DNA of 64,000 nt from a candidate division FCPU426 bacterium (GCA_030041545.1 JASHNQ010000072.1:1-64000), one strand, 5' to 3'. Positions 42,585-50,930 are shown, counted from the stretch's first letter. The notes: generated by a model from the letters alone, not told the origin. Made by a program: numbers and translations.

Positions 42585-42673
42585 GAATGATGAATTTTAA
42601 ATTATGAATTGTGGTTGTTTCCGCGAAGCGGAAACTTCGATCATTCAAAACTCAGAATTCAAAATTCAGAATT
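42585..42673. repeat. AT-armed palindrome between SRP RNA and dnaX
   Basis: GATGAATTTTAAATTATGAA and TTCAAAACTCAGAATTCAAA arms flank a perfect GTTTCCGC-GAA-GCGGAAAC centre. The arms match the two elements further down this operon, but the centre differs. A separate hairpin pair (ATCGGGCTTTGCCCGAT; GGGGCTTTAGCCCC) lies at 42,497-42,560. Confidence 0.68.
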
Positions 42674-42699
42674 CGCCCCTGGTTTTAAGGGGCGGCGTT

Positions 42700-42822
42700 C
42701 ACCCCGCCGTGGGAGCCAGGTGACCTACAACACCCGAACATCGACCTGACCGTTGCTTCCTTCCGGACCTAGCGGAGTTGGGGCCGCATCGCCGTATAGG
42801 ACCCGACTCCCACGCCGGGGTG
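42700..42822 (-). ncRNA. ffs: Signal recognition particle RNA (4.5S-type)
   Basis: The minus strand holds the universal SRP core GGTCCGGAAGGAAGCA, with the tetraloop between internal loops, in a long hairpin closed by CACCCCGGCGTGGGAG and CTCCCACGGCGGGGTG. Length (about 123 nt) and position upstream of dnaX fit bacterial small SRP RNA. Confidence 0.93.
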
Positions 42823-42975
42823 AGTTAGATATTTTAAACGAAAAGGCCGTGAATTTTCCATGTTGGCGGGGAAAGGAGCGAATGGGAAAAACATGGCGGA
42901 GAAGGAGGATCAGGTCAAAAGAAACACCTACATAAATTTCATTCTTTAAGGAGACTTTTGACCCGGCGCTCAAAG

Positions 42976-43040
42976 CGCCGCCGAACCCTCGAGACCCTTT
43001 TGGAGCCTATCCCCTTTTCGGGGACGCCTTCGACCGCTCG
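42976..43040 (-). pseudogene. Degenerate tRNA-Ser copy
   Basis: Downstream of the intact tRNA-Ser, the minus strand repeats GCCGAGCGGTCGAAGGCG, a changed anticodon arm (GTCCCCGAAAAGGGGAT), and then the intact variable arm and T-arm (GGCTCCAAAAGGGTCTCGAG plus GGTTCGGCGG). The acceptor stem no longer pairs. It is a decayed duplicate. Confidence 0.75.
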
Positions 43041-43078
43041 GCTATCATTTGTTCTTCAAATTCAAGCTCCCGAACAAC

Positions 43079-43150
<72 letters not shown>

Positions 43151-43171
<21 letters not shown>

Positions 43172-43537
43172 ACGGAACTTGTAACCAAAGCGCAAGGCGT
43201 GCGCCTGGACGAAATAAAATCTTATACTCCAATTCTTAGGGGACTATTTCGTCCCGTCCCCTTCGGGGCCGAAGACCGCTCGGCCACCTCTCCACGGAAC
43301 TTGTAACCAAAGCGCAAGGCGTGCGCCTGGACGAAATAAAATCTTATACTCCAATTCTTAGGGGACTATTTCGTCCCGTCCTCTTCGGGGCCGAAGACCG
43401 TTCGGCCACCTCTCCACGGAACTTGTAACCAAAGCGCAAGGCGTGCGCCTGGACGAAATAAAATCTTATACTCCAATTCTTAGGGGACTATTTCGTCCCG
43501 TCCCCTTCGGGGCCGAAGACCGCTCGGCCACCTCTCC
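43151..43537. repeat. 122-bp tandem array repeating the 5' end of tRNA-Ser
   Basis: The motif AGACCGCTCGGCCACCTCTC recurs at 43151, 43273, 43395 and 43517, exactly 122 bp apart, with one C-to-T change in the third copy. Each unit is the tRNA-Ser acceptor 5' strand and D-arm plus ~100 bp of upstream DNA. That DNA has an inverted pair GACGAAATA/TATTTCGTC and a GGCCCCGAAGGGG hairpin. The units are almost identical, so the expansion is recent. Confidence 0.85.
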
Positions 43538-43640
43538 GAAAACAAAAAAGGGGTCGAGGCAATGCTCACCCCTGAAATTGGCCTGCCATACGAAGCTGGC
43601 AAGTTTAACACCAGCCCTCCTTCGCTGAAGCTATGGAGGG

Positions 43641-43683
43641 CATACTTCGCCCACTTCAACAACGTTCAAGGAAGCGAAGTATG
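43641..43683. other. Hairpin at the 3' end of tRNA-Ala
   Basis: CATACTTCGC (43,641-43,650) and GCGAAGTATG (43,674-43,683) are perfectly inverted. The second arm includes the last two bases of the encoded tRNA CCA end. The adjacent CCCTCC-TTCGCTGAAGCTATG-GAGGG is another short palindrome. Confidence 0.7.
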
Positions 43684-43757
43684 GTGGAGATGAGCGGGAT
43701 CGAACCGCCGACCTTCTCGTTGCGAACGAGACGCTCTCCCAACTGAGCTACATCCCC
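43682..43757 (-). tRNA. tRNA-Ala (CGC)
   Basis: A 76-nt cloverleaf on the minus strand: acceptor GGGGATG/CATCTCC with the G3-U70 pair that defines alanine, D-arm GCTCAGTTGGGAGAGC, anticodon arm TCTCG-TTCGCAA-CGAGA (anticodon CGC), T-arm GGCGGTTCGATCCCGCT and encoded ACCA. Confidence 0.94.
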
Positions 43758-43790
43758 ACAAGCACCAAACCTAAGGAAACTCTCCCAACC

Positions 43791-43856
43791 CCTCGACAGG
43801 CCTAGTGGTGAGCTAGGCCGAACCATTCGGGGCCCTGAGTTCGTCGAAGGGCTACA
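43791..43856. repeat. CCTTCGACAAGCTCAGG-type palindrome
   Basis: CCCTCGACAGGCCTAGTGGT and GGGGCCCTGAGTTCGTCGAA face each other around GGCCGAACCATTCGG. A related core (CCCTTCGAGAGCCTCAGGGC ... GAGCTTGTCGAATGG) is inside the element at 63.3-63.5 kb. It lies between tRNA-Ala and tadA. Confidence 0.6.
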
Positions 43857-43868
43857 CCCTCACGTCCG

Positions 43869-44345
43869 TCATTTGGCTTTGCGGCGTATTTCCTTGAAGA
43901 ACCCGCTCAAAACCTTTGAGCAATCTTCTTTTAATATACCGCCGGTAACCTTGACCCGGTGGTTCAATTTCGGGTTCTCCAAGGCGTTCGCGATGCTTTC
44001 AACAACCCCCGCCTTGGGATCGGCGGCCCCATAAAAAAGGTTTTCAATCCGCGATAACACGATGGCGCCCGCGCACATACCGCAAGGTTCCAGGGTTACG
44101 TATAAATTGCAGTTATTTAATCGCCAGCTTTTCAGCTTTTTCGCGGCCTTGGACAGGGCCATCATTTCCGCATGGGTCAGGGCGCTTTGCTTCGACTCCG
44201 TTAAGTTATGGCCCCGGCTGATGATTTGGCCGTCCTTTACCACCACCGCGCCCACGGGAACTTCGCCCTTTTGGGCCGCCTTGACGGCTTCCTTCAATGC
44301 CTCTCGCATGAAATTTTCGTGGGGGTGGTCCAGCTGAAGCCTCAT
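43869..44345 (-). CDS. tadA: tRNA-specific adenosine deaminase TadA
   Basis: A 158-residue zinc deaminase that converts A34 of tRNA-Arg(ACG) to inosine. It has the zinc/catalytic motif LTHAEMMALSKAAKK (HAE) and VTLEPCGMCAGAIVLS (PCxxC). The length is normal. The start is ATG 44345 or the in-frame TTG at 44363. The genomic island separates it from its own substrate gene, tRNA-Arg(ACG), which would otherwise lie about 100 bases upstream. Confidence 0.93.
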   Translation of the reverse strand: MRLQLDHPHENFMREALKEAVKAAQKGEVPVGAVVVKDGQIISRGHNLTESKQSALTHAEMMALSKAAKKLKSWRLNNCNLYVTLEPCGMCAGAIVLSRIENLFYGAADPKAGVVESIANALENPKLNHRVKVTGGILKEDCSKVLSGFFKEIRRKAK

Positions 44346-44400
44346 CAAAGTGGTGCGTGCCAATTTTCATTTTGGAATTTTTTTTAATGAAGTTGGTACT

Positions 44401-44464
44401 GCACCATCTTCCTCAATTTGGCGGCAAAACGAAGTTTGCCGCTATTTCAATGAAAAGATGGTGC
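44401..44464. other. Nested hairpin at the island's left end
   Basis: The outer arms GCACCATCTT (44,401) and AAGATGGTGC (44,455) are perfect. An inner stem GCGGCAAA/TTTGCCGC lies inside. The right arm enters the tRNA-Arg fragment by six bases (its CCA end). Confidence 0.75.
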
Positions 44465-44507
44465 GCCTGGAGGGATTCGAACCCCCAACCTACTGATCCG
44501 TAGTCAG
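44459..44507. repeat. attL: 49-bp tRNA-Arg fragment
   Basis: Identical to 59,873-59,921, from the CCA end through the T-arm to the anticodon stem, and diverging directly after TAGTCAG. This is the classic footprint of tyrosine-integrase insertion in a tRNA 3' end. Confidence 0.93.
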
Positions 44508-44571
44508 ACGGTTCAAACATTCCAGCCTCACCGAACTCCTTCAAAAAACATTACAGCACAACAACTTCCGA

Positions 44572-45681
44572 CTACTTGGCTCCCGATAGGGAGGGATGAT
44601 TTTCCACGCGTGTCATATCCGTGTCAATCAAACTTTCCGCTTTTTGAAGAGCCATCTTCCGGTCTTTCCTATCCACCCTGTCGTACTTCCTAAAAACGGC
44701 GTAGGTTTTATGACCGCTGATGCTCATCGTCACGTTATCGGGAACACCGGCCTTCCTGAAGTTCGTTATCGCGCAATGCCTCAAGTCGTGGAACCTGAAA
44801 TCCTCAATCCCCGCCCTGAAGCAAGCCTTCTTGAAGGCCGTCTTGATGGTGCCAATCGGCTTTCCCTTGAAGGTAAAGGCATAAGGGCTTCCCAAGGTCT
44901 TTGGAATCCGTTGGAGGGTATCCACCAGCCCCTCGCTCAACGGCACTTCCCGTTTCTCCTGGGTCTTTGTGTCGGCGGCCTCCAAGGCGATCACCCCGGC
45001 CTTGAAGTCCACCTGCTCCCACCTCAAGCCCAAAATCTCCCCGCACCTCATACCCGTTGAATAAGCCAACTGGACTATGGGGCGCAAGTGGCGGGAACAG
45101 TTCGCCAACAACGCCTGGTATTCCTCCGCCGCCAGGGTCCGCTCCCTGGATTGCTCCTTGAAGCGGGTTATCCCCTCAATCGGGTTACGGTCAATCTGCC
45201 TGTTTAAGAGGGCCCTTTTGACAAGGGTCTTCAGGCAGGCTATATCCCGGTTTAAGGTCGCCCCCGTGATGGCTTTTCCAGGGCGAAGCTTATGCCCTTC
45301 CTTCCGCCTTTGGACCAAGTAAGCCTCTACCAAGTCCGGCGTCAAACTTTCCAAGGGCCGGTCCCCAAAATAGGCCTTCAGCCTCGCCACGATCTGAGCG
45401 TCGTTCTTGTGGCTCCTCTTCCTGGCCGCTGAATAGGCCAGGAAAGAATCCGCCGCCTCCAAGAAAGTGGCTTTCGGCTTGTCGGAAGCAATGAACTTCT
45501 GCTCCACGATGGCCTGCATTTGCTGAGCCAATACCTTCTTGGCTTGCGCCAAGGGTATCTGCCCCAGCCGGACCCTTACCCTTTTACTGATTCCCCCTTC
45601 CAAGACGAAATAGTCCAGGAAGTAGCCCCGCCCGTCCTTTCGCAAGTGGTGGGGCAATCCGTGAACATTAGGTTTACTCAT
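44572..45681 (-). CDS. int: Tyrosine recombinase (island integrase)
   Basis: A 369-residue phage-type integrase. It has an N-terminal arm-binding part, a core-binding SAM-like domain (TFLEAADSFLAYSAARKRSH) and a catalytic domain with the Arg in YSTGMRCGEILGLRW, HxxR in FRFHDLRHCAITNF, a late His in SISGHKTYAVF and the Tyr nucleophile in RKYDRV. The gene ends about 65 bases from attL. Its start overlaps the excisionase-like gene (ATGA). The end of the coding sequence contains a 19-bp motif also found near the other island end. Confidence 0.95.
   Translation of the reverse strand: MSKPNVHGLPHHLRKDGRGYFLDYFVLEGGISKRVRVRLGQIPLAQAKKVLAQQMQAIVEQKFIASDKPKATFLEAADSFLAYSAARKRSHKNDAQIVARLKAYFGDRPLESLTPDLVEAYLVQRRKEGHKLRPGKAITGATLNRDIACLKTLVKRALLNRQIDRNPIEGITRFKEQSRERTLAAEEYQALLANCSRHLRPIVQLAYSTGMRCGEILGLRWEQVDFKAGVIALEAADTKTQEKREVPLSEGLVDTLQRIPKTLGSPYAFTFKGKPIGTIKTAFKKACFRAGIEDFRFHDLRHCAITNFRKAGVPDNVTMSISGHKTYAVFRKYDRVDRKDRKMALQKAESLIDTDMTRVENHPSLSGAK
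44609..44627. promoter_or_regulatory. Candidate integrase arm site, left
   Basis: CGTGTCATATCCGTGTCAA, itself two copies of CGTGTCA, matches 18 of 19 bases at 59,711-59,729 near the other end. Both lie in the same orientation 100-165 bases inside the att repeats. Confidence 0.55.
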
Positions 45682-45929
45682 GACTGCCTCCTAATGTCCC
45701 CAGCACCAGGCATTTTACCAGCACCCTCCGCCAAATATGGAAGAGGTTTTTGGAAAAGGCGGTAAAACTCCGAGAGCCACACCCTGGGATATTTGCCGAC
45801 CTTGACGAATGGCAAGACGCCGGTCTGCCGCCAATACCGGACGGTATTGACCGGTACTTTGGCCCTCTCGGCCACCTCCTGGTCGCTCATCAAGTGGTTG
45901 CGACGCTCACCCTTCCTACGCTCGGTCAT
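45678..45929 (-). CDS. Excisionase-like helix-turn-helix protein
   Basis: An 83-residue protein with a MerR/AlpA-type winged helix: MSDQEVAERAKVPVNTVRYW, then GVLPFVKVGKYPRVWLSEFY. Such proteins next to an integrase direct excision or control the integrase promoter. ATG 45929 has AAGGAGGGGCGAT upstream. It is coupled at both ends: its start overlaps the preceding ORF and its stop overlaps the integrase start. Confidence 0.85.
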   Translation of the reverse strand: MTERRKGERRNHLMSDQEVAERAKVPVNTVRYWRQTGVLPFVKVGKYPRVWLSEFYRLFQKPLPYLAEGAGKMPGAGDIRRQS

Positions 45930-46309
45930 ATCGCCCCTCCTTGAATATGGAAGATTGAATAAAAGGGGCCACCGGCCCCACCCTCGGGGAAAGGTGTGGA
46001 AAACCCCGCATGAAAGACCTGTCCATCCATGGACAGGTTTAATGGGGGGTGTTCCACGGTGTTGTTGTTGCCGTTGACTTTGACTTTCGCTTTTTCTGTA
46101 TCCTTGAATCTTTTTTCCTTCGCCTCCGCGCCCGCGCCTTTGGGGTTGAGTCTGTCCAAGAGGCCAGACCCCACTACCGCTTTCCTGGTCATCATTACTG
46201 ATCCAGGGGGAGTGGGGTCTGGCGTCGCAGGACAGGCGAAACCCCATCTTTTGCGGGCGTTCCGGCCTTTTTCCGCTTTAAGCAGGTTAAAGCTCCGCTT
46301 AAAGTTCAT
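45926..46309 (-). CDS. Island protein of unknown function
   Basis: A 127-residue basic protein (MNFKRSFNLLKAEKGRNARK start; a KAKVKVNGNNNTVEHPPLNL segment) with no recognised family and likely disorder in the middle. The 11-base overlap with the upstream gene and the ATGA overlap with the downstream excisionase gene argue that it is translated. Confidence 0.6.
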   Translation of the reverse strand: MNFKRSFNLLKAEKGRNARKRWGFACPATPDPTPPGSVMMTRKAVVGSGLLDRLNPKGAGAEAKEKRFKDTEKAKVKVNGNNNTVEHPPLNLSMDGQVFHAGFSTPFPEGGAGGPFYSIFHIQGGAI

Positions 46310-47198
46310 GGGTTGTGCCTCCCTGCTTCTCGTCACTTGTTGAGGGGGCTTTTAAGATGGGGTCTTTCACGAATGGCAGGTATTCCGCTTCCAGGTTTAC
46401 CCATGGCACCCGGATAAAGGGGAAGGTGGCTGCCTTTCCGAAAAAGGAAAAGCCCCAAAGGTCCTTCTGCCGGGCATCCCCCTTGAGGTAGGCCGCTATG
46501 CCCTCTAACAGCCTGACGGCCTGGTTCTTGTCCCGACTGACTACCAGCCGGTAAACCTCCGGGAAATCACGGTTGAGGTTCAAGACCATGGCCGCCATCT
46601 TCTGCCGGTTGTAGGGGCTGTGCTCGTATTCCAGGACAAAGGCATGGGGTTGGCCTTCTAGGGTTGCCTTGAAGTAAGCGTCGGGGGTTCTCTGGTTGAG
46701 CCGGTGCAGCTTGGTTCCGGCCAAGTCCCATCCCCGGCCTTCCTCCAAGGCCCTCTTCCAGGACATCTTCAGGCCGCACCTCATCTCGTAGTCCGAAAGC
46801 CAGGTCAAGCCCTCCAAGGCGGGGTCCGCTTCCAGGTGGATTCGGAGTTCCAGGAGCCTCCGGTCGTGCTCCTTCTCCAAGGGATTGATCCGGGGGGAAC
46901 GGACCTCCGACGAAACGAGTATCCGGGCTAGGCCGGATAACTGGTGCAGGGCGGGCCGGGAAAGGTAGAAATAGGTGTCCTCGTTGGGGAGCTTTTGGGT
47001 TTTCAACAGCAGGCCTTTGGCTACCAGCTCCCTCAAATGCACGCAGGCCGTGACGTAGGATTGGCCGGGGTGGAACTTCTTGTGAAACAACTTGGTGGTG
47101 ATGAACTTGTTGGAATGGATATAGGCCAAAAGCTGGATTTCGGAAGGTTCCAAGTCCGGGGTCTTTGGGTTGGGAAGAGGGGTGGTGGGTTGGGTCAT
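46299..47198 (-). CDS. Replication-relaxation-like protein
   Basis: A 299-residue protein. An N-terminal winged-helix part (PSEIQLLAYIHSNKFITTKL; HLRELVAKGLLLKTQ) is followed by a domain with TPDAYFKATLEGQPHAFVLE, a PDxxF...E-type nuclease-like strand pair, as in the replication-relaxation (PF13814) family found beside transfer genes on mobile elements. It might act as an atypical relaxase or accessory DNA-binding protein. It overlaps the coupling ATPase gene by four bases. Confidence 0.7.
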   Translation of the reverse strand: MTQPTTPLPNPKTPDLEPSEIQLLAYIHSNKFITTKLFHKKFHPGQSYVTACVHLRELVAKGLLLKTQKLPNEDTYFYLSRPALHQLSGLARILVSSEVRSPRINPLEKEHDRRLLELRIHLEADPALEGLTWLSDYEMRCGLKMSWKRALEEGRGWDLAGTKLHRLNQRTPDAYFKATLEGQPHAFVLEYEHSPYNRQKMAAMVLNLNRDFPEVYRLVVSRDKNQAVRLLEGIAAYLKGDARQKDLWGFSFFGKAATFPFIRVPWVNLEAEYLPFVKDPILKAPSTSDEKQGGTTHEL

Positions 47199-48976
47199 TG
47201 GTCCTCTCCCATCCGGCTTCCGGCCTTGGCCGTCTCCTTGGGTTCGGTAGGAATGTTCGGCAGGGAGCTTTCATTCTCCTTTTCCCGGTAGTCCCAAGGG
47301 ACTAGGACTTCCCTGGGGCTGAAGCCTTCCGGGGCCGTGGCCGCCGCCCTCAAGTCCGTCTTGAAGATATGGACGCCGCCGTCGGCCACCACCTTGACGA
47401 TGGCCTGGCCGGCCCTAAGTTCCTTGAACAGGTTGGGGTGGAACCGGAACTTCTCCACCGGCGGCTTGGAAAAGCCCAAAATCTCCCCCTGCTTGCCAAA
47501 GCTCTCCACCCGGTAGTCCTTGTCCGGTACGGTCCCGAATTGCCGTGCAAAGGATTCCGCCGTGTCCGGGTCGTTGACCCTAAGGATGATCTTGTTGCTG
47601 GCCGTGTTCATCACCTGTTCCTGGAACTCCGGGGAGACGCCTTTCAAGTCACCCAAGGACTGGTGGGCCAAGAAGAGGTTCACCTGGGCTTCCCGGCACT
47701 TATTGATGAAGTCGATGAACCGGGGATAGGCCAGGTTATAGAACTCGTCCAGGAAGACCCGGAAAGGCTTCTCCGGGGGTGTGGCGTACCTGTCGGCCAG
47801 TTGCTCGGCCAAATCCATCATGGCGAGGATGGAAAACGCCTTGGCGTCCTCTGGGTAACGGGCGAAGTTGGGGGAGAAAAGGAAGACTTCCCCCTTCGCC
47901 ACCACGTCCCTCATTCGGATGCCCGGCTTGCGGACGTTCAAGAGATAGGCCCATTCGCTGTTGCAGAAACGTTGGAGCTTGTTGATGAGCCCGGTCAACT
48001 CCATCCGGCGGTCCTTAGGCGGCTTGCCAAGCCACTGTTCCCGGAAATACCGGGCGTAGGACGTTTGGGGATACCTGGAACAAAACCAACTAATGGTCCT
48101 GAAACTGTCGGTTTCCTGAGTTGCCGTAAGCAGGTCTTGGAAGGTGATGGTTTCGATCCCTTCCTTCAAAAGCCCGATGAGGTTGTGCAGGAAGGCGTCG
48201 GCCAGTTCCAGGTAGTAGGTCTCGGTGGTCTTGGCGTTGTAGAAAAGCGCGGTGAAGGCCCGGTTGGCGATGGCGTCCGCGTTGTCCCCATAAAGGGGGT
48301 TGTAGTCGTTGGACTGGCGGGGGTTGATAAGGTTGAAGTGCTTGAGCCTGCGGCCAGCGGCTTGGCTGACGTAAAAGGCAACATCTTGGAGCATGTTGCC
48401 TTTTACGTCGCTGATGAAACACCCCAAGTCCTGCCGGACGGTCTGCTCGATGAAGGGCTTGATGACGAAATGGGTTTTGCCGGTGCCTGTTCCGCCGATG
48501 ATTTGGACGTTTTCGTGGAGGGAGGAGGTCGGCAGGCCCCGCCCCTTCTTGGGGGCCAGCTTGAGGAGATAGGGGCCGTAGTCCACCCTTCTCTTCTTAG
48601 TGGGCTTATAGAAGAGGAAAAACAAGCCAAGGCCGCTTACGATGAAAACCGAAACAACGTAAAGCTTGTTGAAGATTGGGAAGAAGAAATCGAGGACGGA
48701 AACCGCCATGGTGGGGCAGACGGCCACTTTGGTCGTGATGAATATATTCTCACTCTGGCCGAACAAGAGAATGAGGAGATATGGAAGGGCGAAAACCAAT
48801 ATCACAGGCCCAATGATGTGGTGGTTGACCACATCCGGGTCCGGGAAGGTTCCGTCTATTCCATAGACCCCGAAAAAGGGCCACAGGTAGTTGCATGCGA
48901 TTAAAACGTAAGGGGCCGCCAAGACCAGCAAAATGCCTTGATTGAGGCGCTCCCAGTCTTTCTTATCGAATTCCAT
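47195..48976 (-). CDS. TraG/VirD4-like coupling ATPase
   Basis: A 593-residue membrane ATPase. The N-terminal ~140 residues hold four hydrophobic helices. Walker A is IIGGTGTGKTHFVIKP, Walker B lies in FRVFLDEFYNLAYPRFIDF, and the sensor segment is VNLFLAHQSLGDLKG. This is the architecture of type IV coupling proteins that bring DNA to a secretion channel. No secretion-channel genes are nearby, so it may recruit a channel from another element. Confidence 0.85.
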   Translation of the reverse strand: MEFDKKDWERLNQGILLVLAAPYVLIACNYLWPFFGVYGIDGTFPDPDVVNHHIIGPVILVFALPYLLILLFGQSENIFITTKVAVCPTMAVSVLDFFFPIFNKLYVVSVFIVSGLGLFFLFYKPTKKRRVDYGPYLLKLAPKKGRGLPTSSLHENVQIIGGTGTGKTHFVIKPFIEQTVRQDLGCFISDVKGNMLQDVAFYVSQAAGRRLKHFNLINPRQSNDYNPLYGDNADAIANRAFTALFYNAKTTETYYLELADAFLHNLIGLLKEGIETITFQDLLTATQETDSFRTISWFCSRYPQTSYARYFREQWLGKPPKDRRMELTGLINKLQRFCNSEWAYLLNVRKPGIRMRDVVAKGEVFLFSPNFARYPEDAKAFSILAMMDLAEQLADRYATPPEKPFRVFLDEFYNLAYPRFIDFINKCREAQVNLFLAHQSLGDLKGVSPEFQEQVMNTASNKIILRVNDPDTAESFARQFGTVPDKDYRVESFGKQGEILGFSKPPVEKFRFHPNLFKELRAGQAIVKVVADGGVHIFKTDLRAAATAPEGFSPREVLVPWDYREKENESSLPNIPTEPKETAKAGSRMGEDQ

Positions 48977-49029
48977 AACCTAGCTTTCTTTGAGGAAACC
49001 CACCCCACCCCCGGCGGTTTCCCGCCAGG

Positions 49030-49236
49030 TCAGGGGTTGGGGGGAGTCCTCCAATTCGTTTCGTGGCGCTTCTCGGCCCAATAATGGTCTATGGCCCTGC
49101 GGATCAACTCCGTCCGGCTAAGACCCGTATCCCTCTGCCGCCTCTCCAAGAGTTCCACTTCCTGCGGCGTAATGCGAAGGATGATCCTCAAGCCGCCTAA
49201 ACTTTTGCGTCCACGCTTTTGTTTCTTCATGGGCAT
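49030..49236 (-). CDS. Ribbon-helix-helix protein
   Basis: A 68-residue protein with a basic N-terminus and a CopG-type fold: LRIILRITPQEVELLERRQR, DTGLSRTELIRRAIDHYWAE. It is placed first in the mobility operon, so it may be the operon repressor or an oriT-binding accessory protein. Confidence 0.75.
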   Translation of the reverse strand: MPMKKQKRGRKSLGGLRIILRITPQEVELLERRQRDTGLSRTELIRRAIDHYWAEKRHETNWRTPPNP

Positions 49237-49264
49237 GACATTATTCCTTTCGTTCTAAAACGTC

Positions 49265-49300
49265 AAAGAAAACCGTATGTATATCGTACATCTGTTTTTA
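49265..49300. promoter_or_regulatory. Candidate operator for the mobility operon
   Basis: ATGTA-TATCG-TACAT is a perfect inverted pair about 40 bases upstream of the ribbon-helix-helix gene, with a further TTCGTACATAGG near 49,348. The setting suits self-repression by that protein. Confidence 0.4.
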
Positions 49301-49361
49301 AAAATTGAATTGTTTTTTAAAAGGATTTAAAAGTTGAAAGCTGGAATTTCGTACATAGGAA

Positions 49362-49865
49362 TTAATTTTTTTGAAAATAAATATTCTTACTTTGATTCTT
49401 CATAGCTTTTTGTAGTTGGTCAGGCGCTTGTTTATTTTTCAATGGATTCAAAATATTTGGGCGCCTTTTATGCTTCTCAACAATTTTTTCAATCACAATG
49501 GATAAATCTCTTTTGATTTGATGATCCCAAATCCTTAAAACTTGCCAACCCATTCTTCTGAGCTTTCTGAAATTTCTTTGGTCTCTTAGACGGTTTCCTG
49601 ATATTTTTTTGCGCCAAAAGGGTTTTAAATTTTTAGCCCACTCTGAAAACCGATACCCATGCCAAAAGTCACCGTCAATGAAAACAGCTAACTTGATTGG
49701 GGGGAATACTATGTCAGGATTTCCGGGGATATTATTGACATGTTTTTTGAATCGCAGGCCGCATTTGTGAAGGGCTGCTTGGACCAAGAGTTCGGGTTTT
49801 GTGTTTTTTACTCGAATCTTGGACATACAATAACTTCTTTGGGCGGGGGTCAAATTGTCCGGCAT
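49362..49865 (-). CDS. vsr: Very short patch repair endonuclease Vsr
   Basis: A 167-residue Vsr nuclease that nicks T:G mismatches left by deamination of 5-methylcytosine. The PD-(D/E)xK-like core is intact: NNIPGNPDIVFPPIKLAVFI then DGDFWHG, with WQVLRIWDHQI near the end. It begins six bases after the cytosine methyltransferase stop, the usual pairing. The C-terminal ~30 residues are Lys/Asn-rich and not part of the family. Confidence 0.93.
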   Translation of the reverse strand: MPDNLTPAQRSYCMSKIRVKNTKPELLVQAALHKCGLRFKKHVNNIPGNPDIVFPPIKLAVFIDGDFWHGYRFSEWAKNLKPFWRKKISGNRLRDQRNFRKLRRMGWQVLRIWDHQIKRDLSIVIEKIVEKHKRRPNILNPLKNKQAPDQLQKAMKNQSKNIYFQKN

Positions 49866-49871
49866 AACAAC

Positions 49872-50906
49872 TCAGGTGTAAGCTTTAATGTGTGTCATTA
49901 AAAATGAAGCCTGTTTCTGGGCCATCAATGGTGGTAATGCTTCTCCAATCATTGAGGTAATTGCAGTGCGTCCTAAAGTTGTAGAAAACTTATAAGATTT
50001 CGGAAAAGTTTGAATTAAAGCGGCTTCATATGGACTTATCGCACGATTTTGGCTGGGATGTAAAAATCTGCCTTTTGATGGATTACTACAAAACCTCGTT
50101 ATTGTTGGAGCCACATTATCCCATTTCATTCGGCCATAAACATCACGGAAACCGCTTTTTAATTTTTTGTGGCAATTTAATTGTTTGTCTCGGCCTAGTG
50201 AGGAACGACTTCCACCGTTTTTTGGAATCGATCTAATTCTTTTTAAGACTTCATCATTATGCTTTGCCAAAAGTTTATGAAGAGGTATCCGACTAATTTC
50301 TGGCCTGGGTAATTTCCCAATAACATCTCTTACATTTTTGCGGTTTTCTTTAATTAGAGGAATAGATATAGGCCCTAAACGTGATCCCATCAATATCATC
50401 CTTTTCCTTCTTTGCGGTACCCCATAATCCGCTGCGTCTACTATTTCCACTGCGGTTTTATAGCCGAGAACTTCCAGCGTTTTTCTTGCTTTCGTTAATC
50501 GCCAATTGCTCTTCAAGCCGGGGACGTTTTCGATCATGATTGTTTTAGGAAAAAGTTCGTCGGCCAAACGCATGAATTCAAAAATTAACTTATTACGTGG
50601 GTCTTTAGCGGGTTTTGATTTGTTCTTGGTGGTCATTTTTGAAAAACCTTGGCAAGGGGGGCACCCTGCCAAAAGATCCAATTCACCGCGTTTGATATTT
50701 AAGGATTTAAAAATATTTTTCGATTTGGTCTTTTTTATATCGTCAAACAAAAAAACATTAGTGTGATTTAAGCGATAGACATTTTGGGCTGTTTCGTCAA
50801 TTTCAACGCCAGCCAAAACATTAAATCCAGCGGTCTTAAGACCCGTAGTCAATCCACCACAACCCGAAAAGAGGTCAATGGCAGAGTATTTTCTTTTTAT
50901 AGTCAT
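49872..50906 (-). CDS. dcm: DNA (cytosine-5) methyltransferase
   Basis: A 344-residue C5-cytosine methyltransferase. Motif I is AIDLFSGCGGLTTGLKTAGF, motif IV the catalytic GCPPCQGFS, motif VI ENVPGLK, motif VIII QRRKRMILMGSR-like, and motifs IX/X are near the end. The target-recognition region is short, and the recognition site cannot be predicted. It is a member of the HNH-X-Z1-Dcm-Vsr operon, where it should protect self DNA. Confidence 0.94.
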   Translation of the reverse strand: MTIKRKYSAIDLFSGCGGLTTGLKTAGFNVLAGVEIDETAQNVYRLNHTNVFLFDDIKKTKSKNIFKSLNIKRGELDLLAGCPPCQGFSKMTTKNKSKPAKDPRNKLIFEFMRLADELFPKTIMIENVPGLKSNWRLTKARKTLEVLGYKTAVEIVDAADYGVPQRRKRMILMGSRLGPISIPLIKENRKNVRDVIGKLPRPEISRIPLHKLLAKHNDEVLKRIRSIPKNGGSRSSLGRDKQLNCHKKLKSGFRDVYGRMKWDNVAPTITRFCSNPSKGRFLHPSQNRAISPYEAALIQTFPKSYKFSTTLGRTAITSMIGEALPPLMAQKQASFLMTHIKAYT

Positions 50907-50930
50907 TTAGTCACTTCAAAATTTGTTTTT

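Noticed and set aside
47369..48904. Plus-strand frame opposite the coupling ATPase
   Set aside because: Shadow of a gene with Walker A and B motifs and membrane helices on the minus strand.
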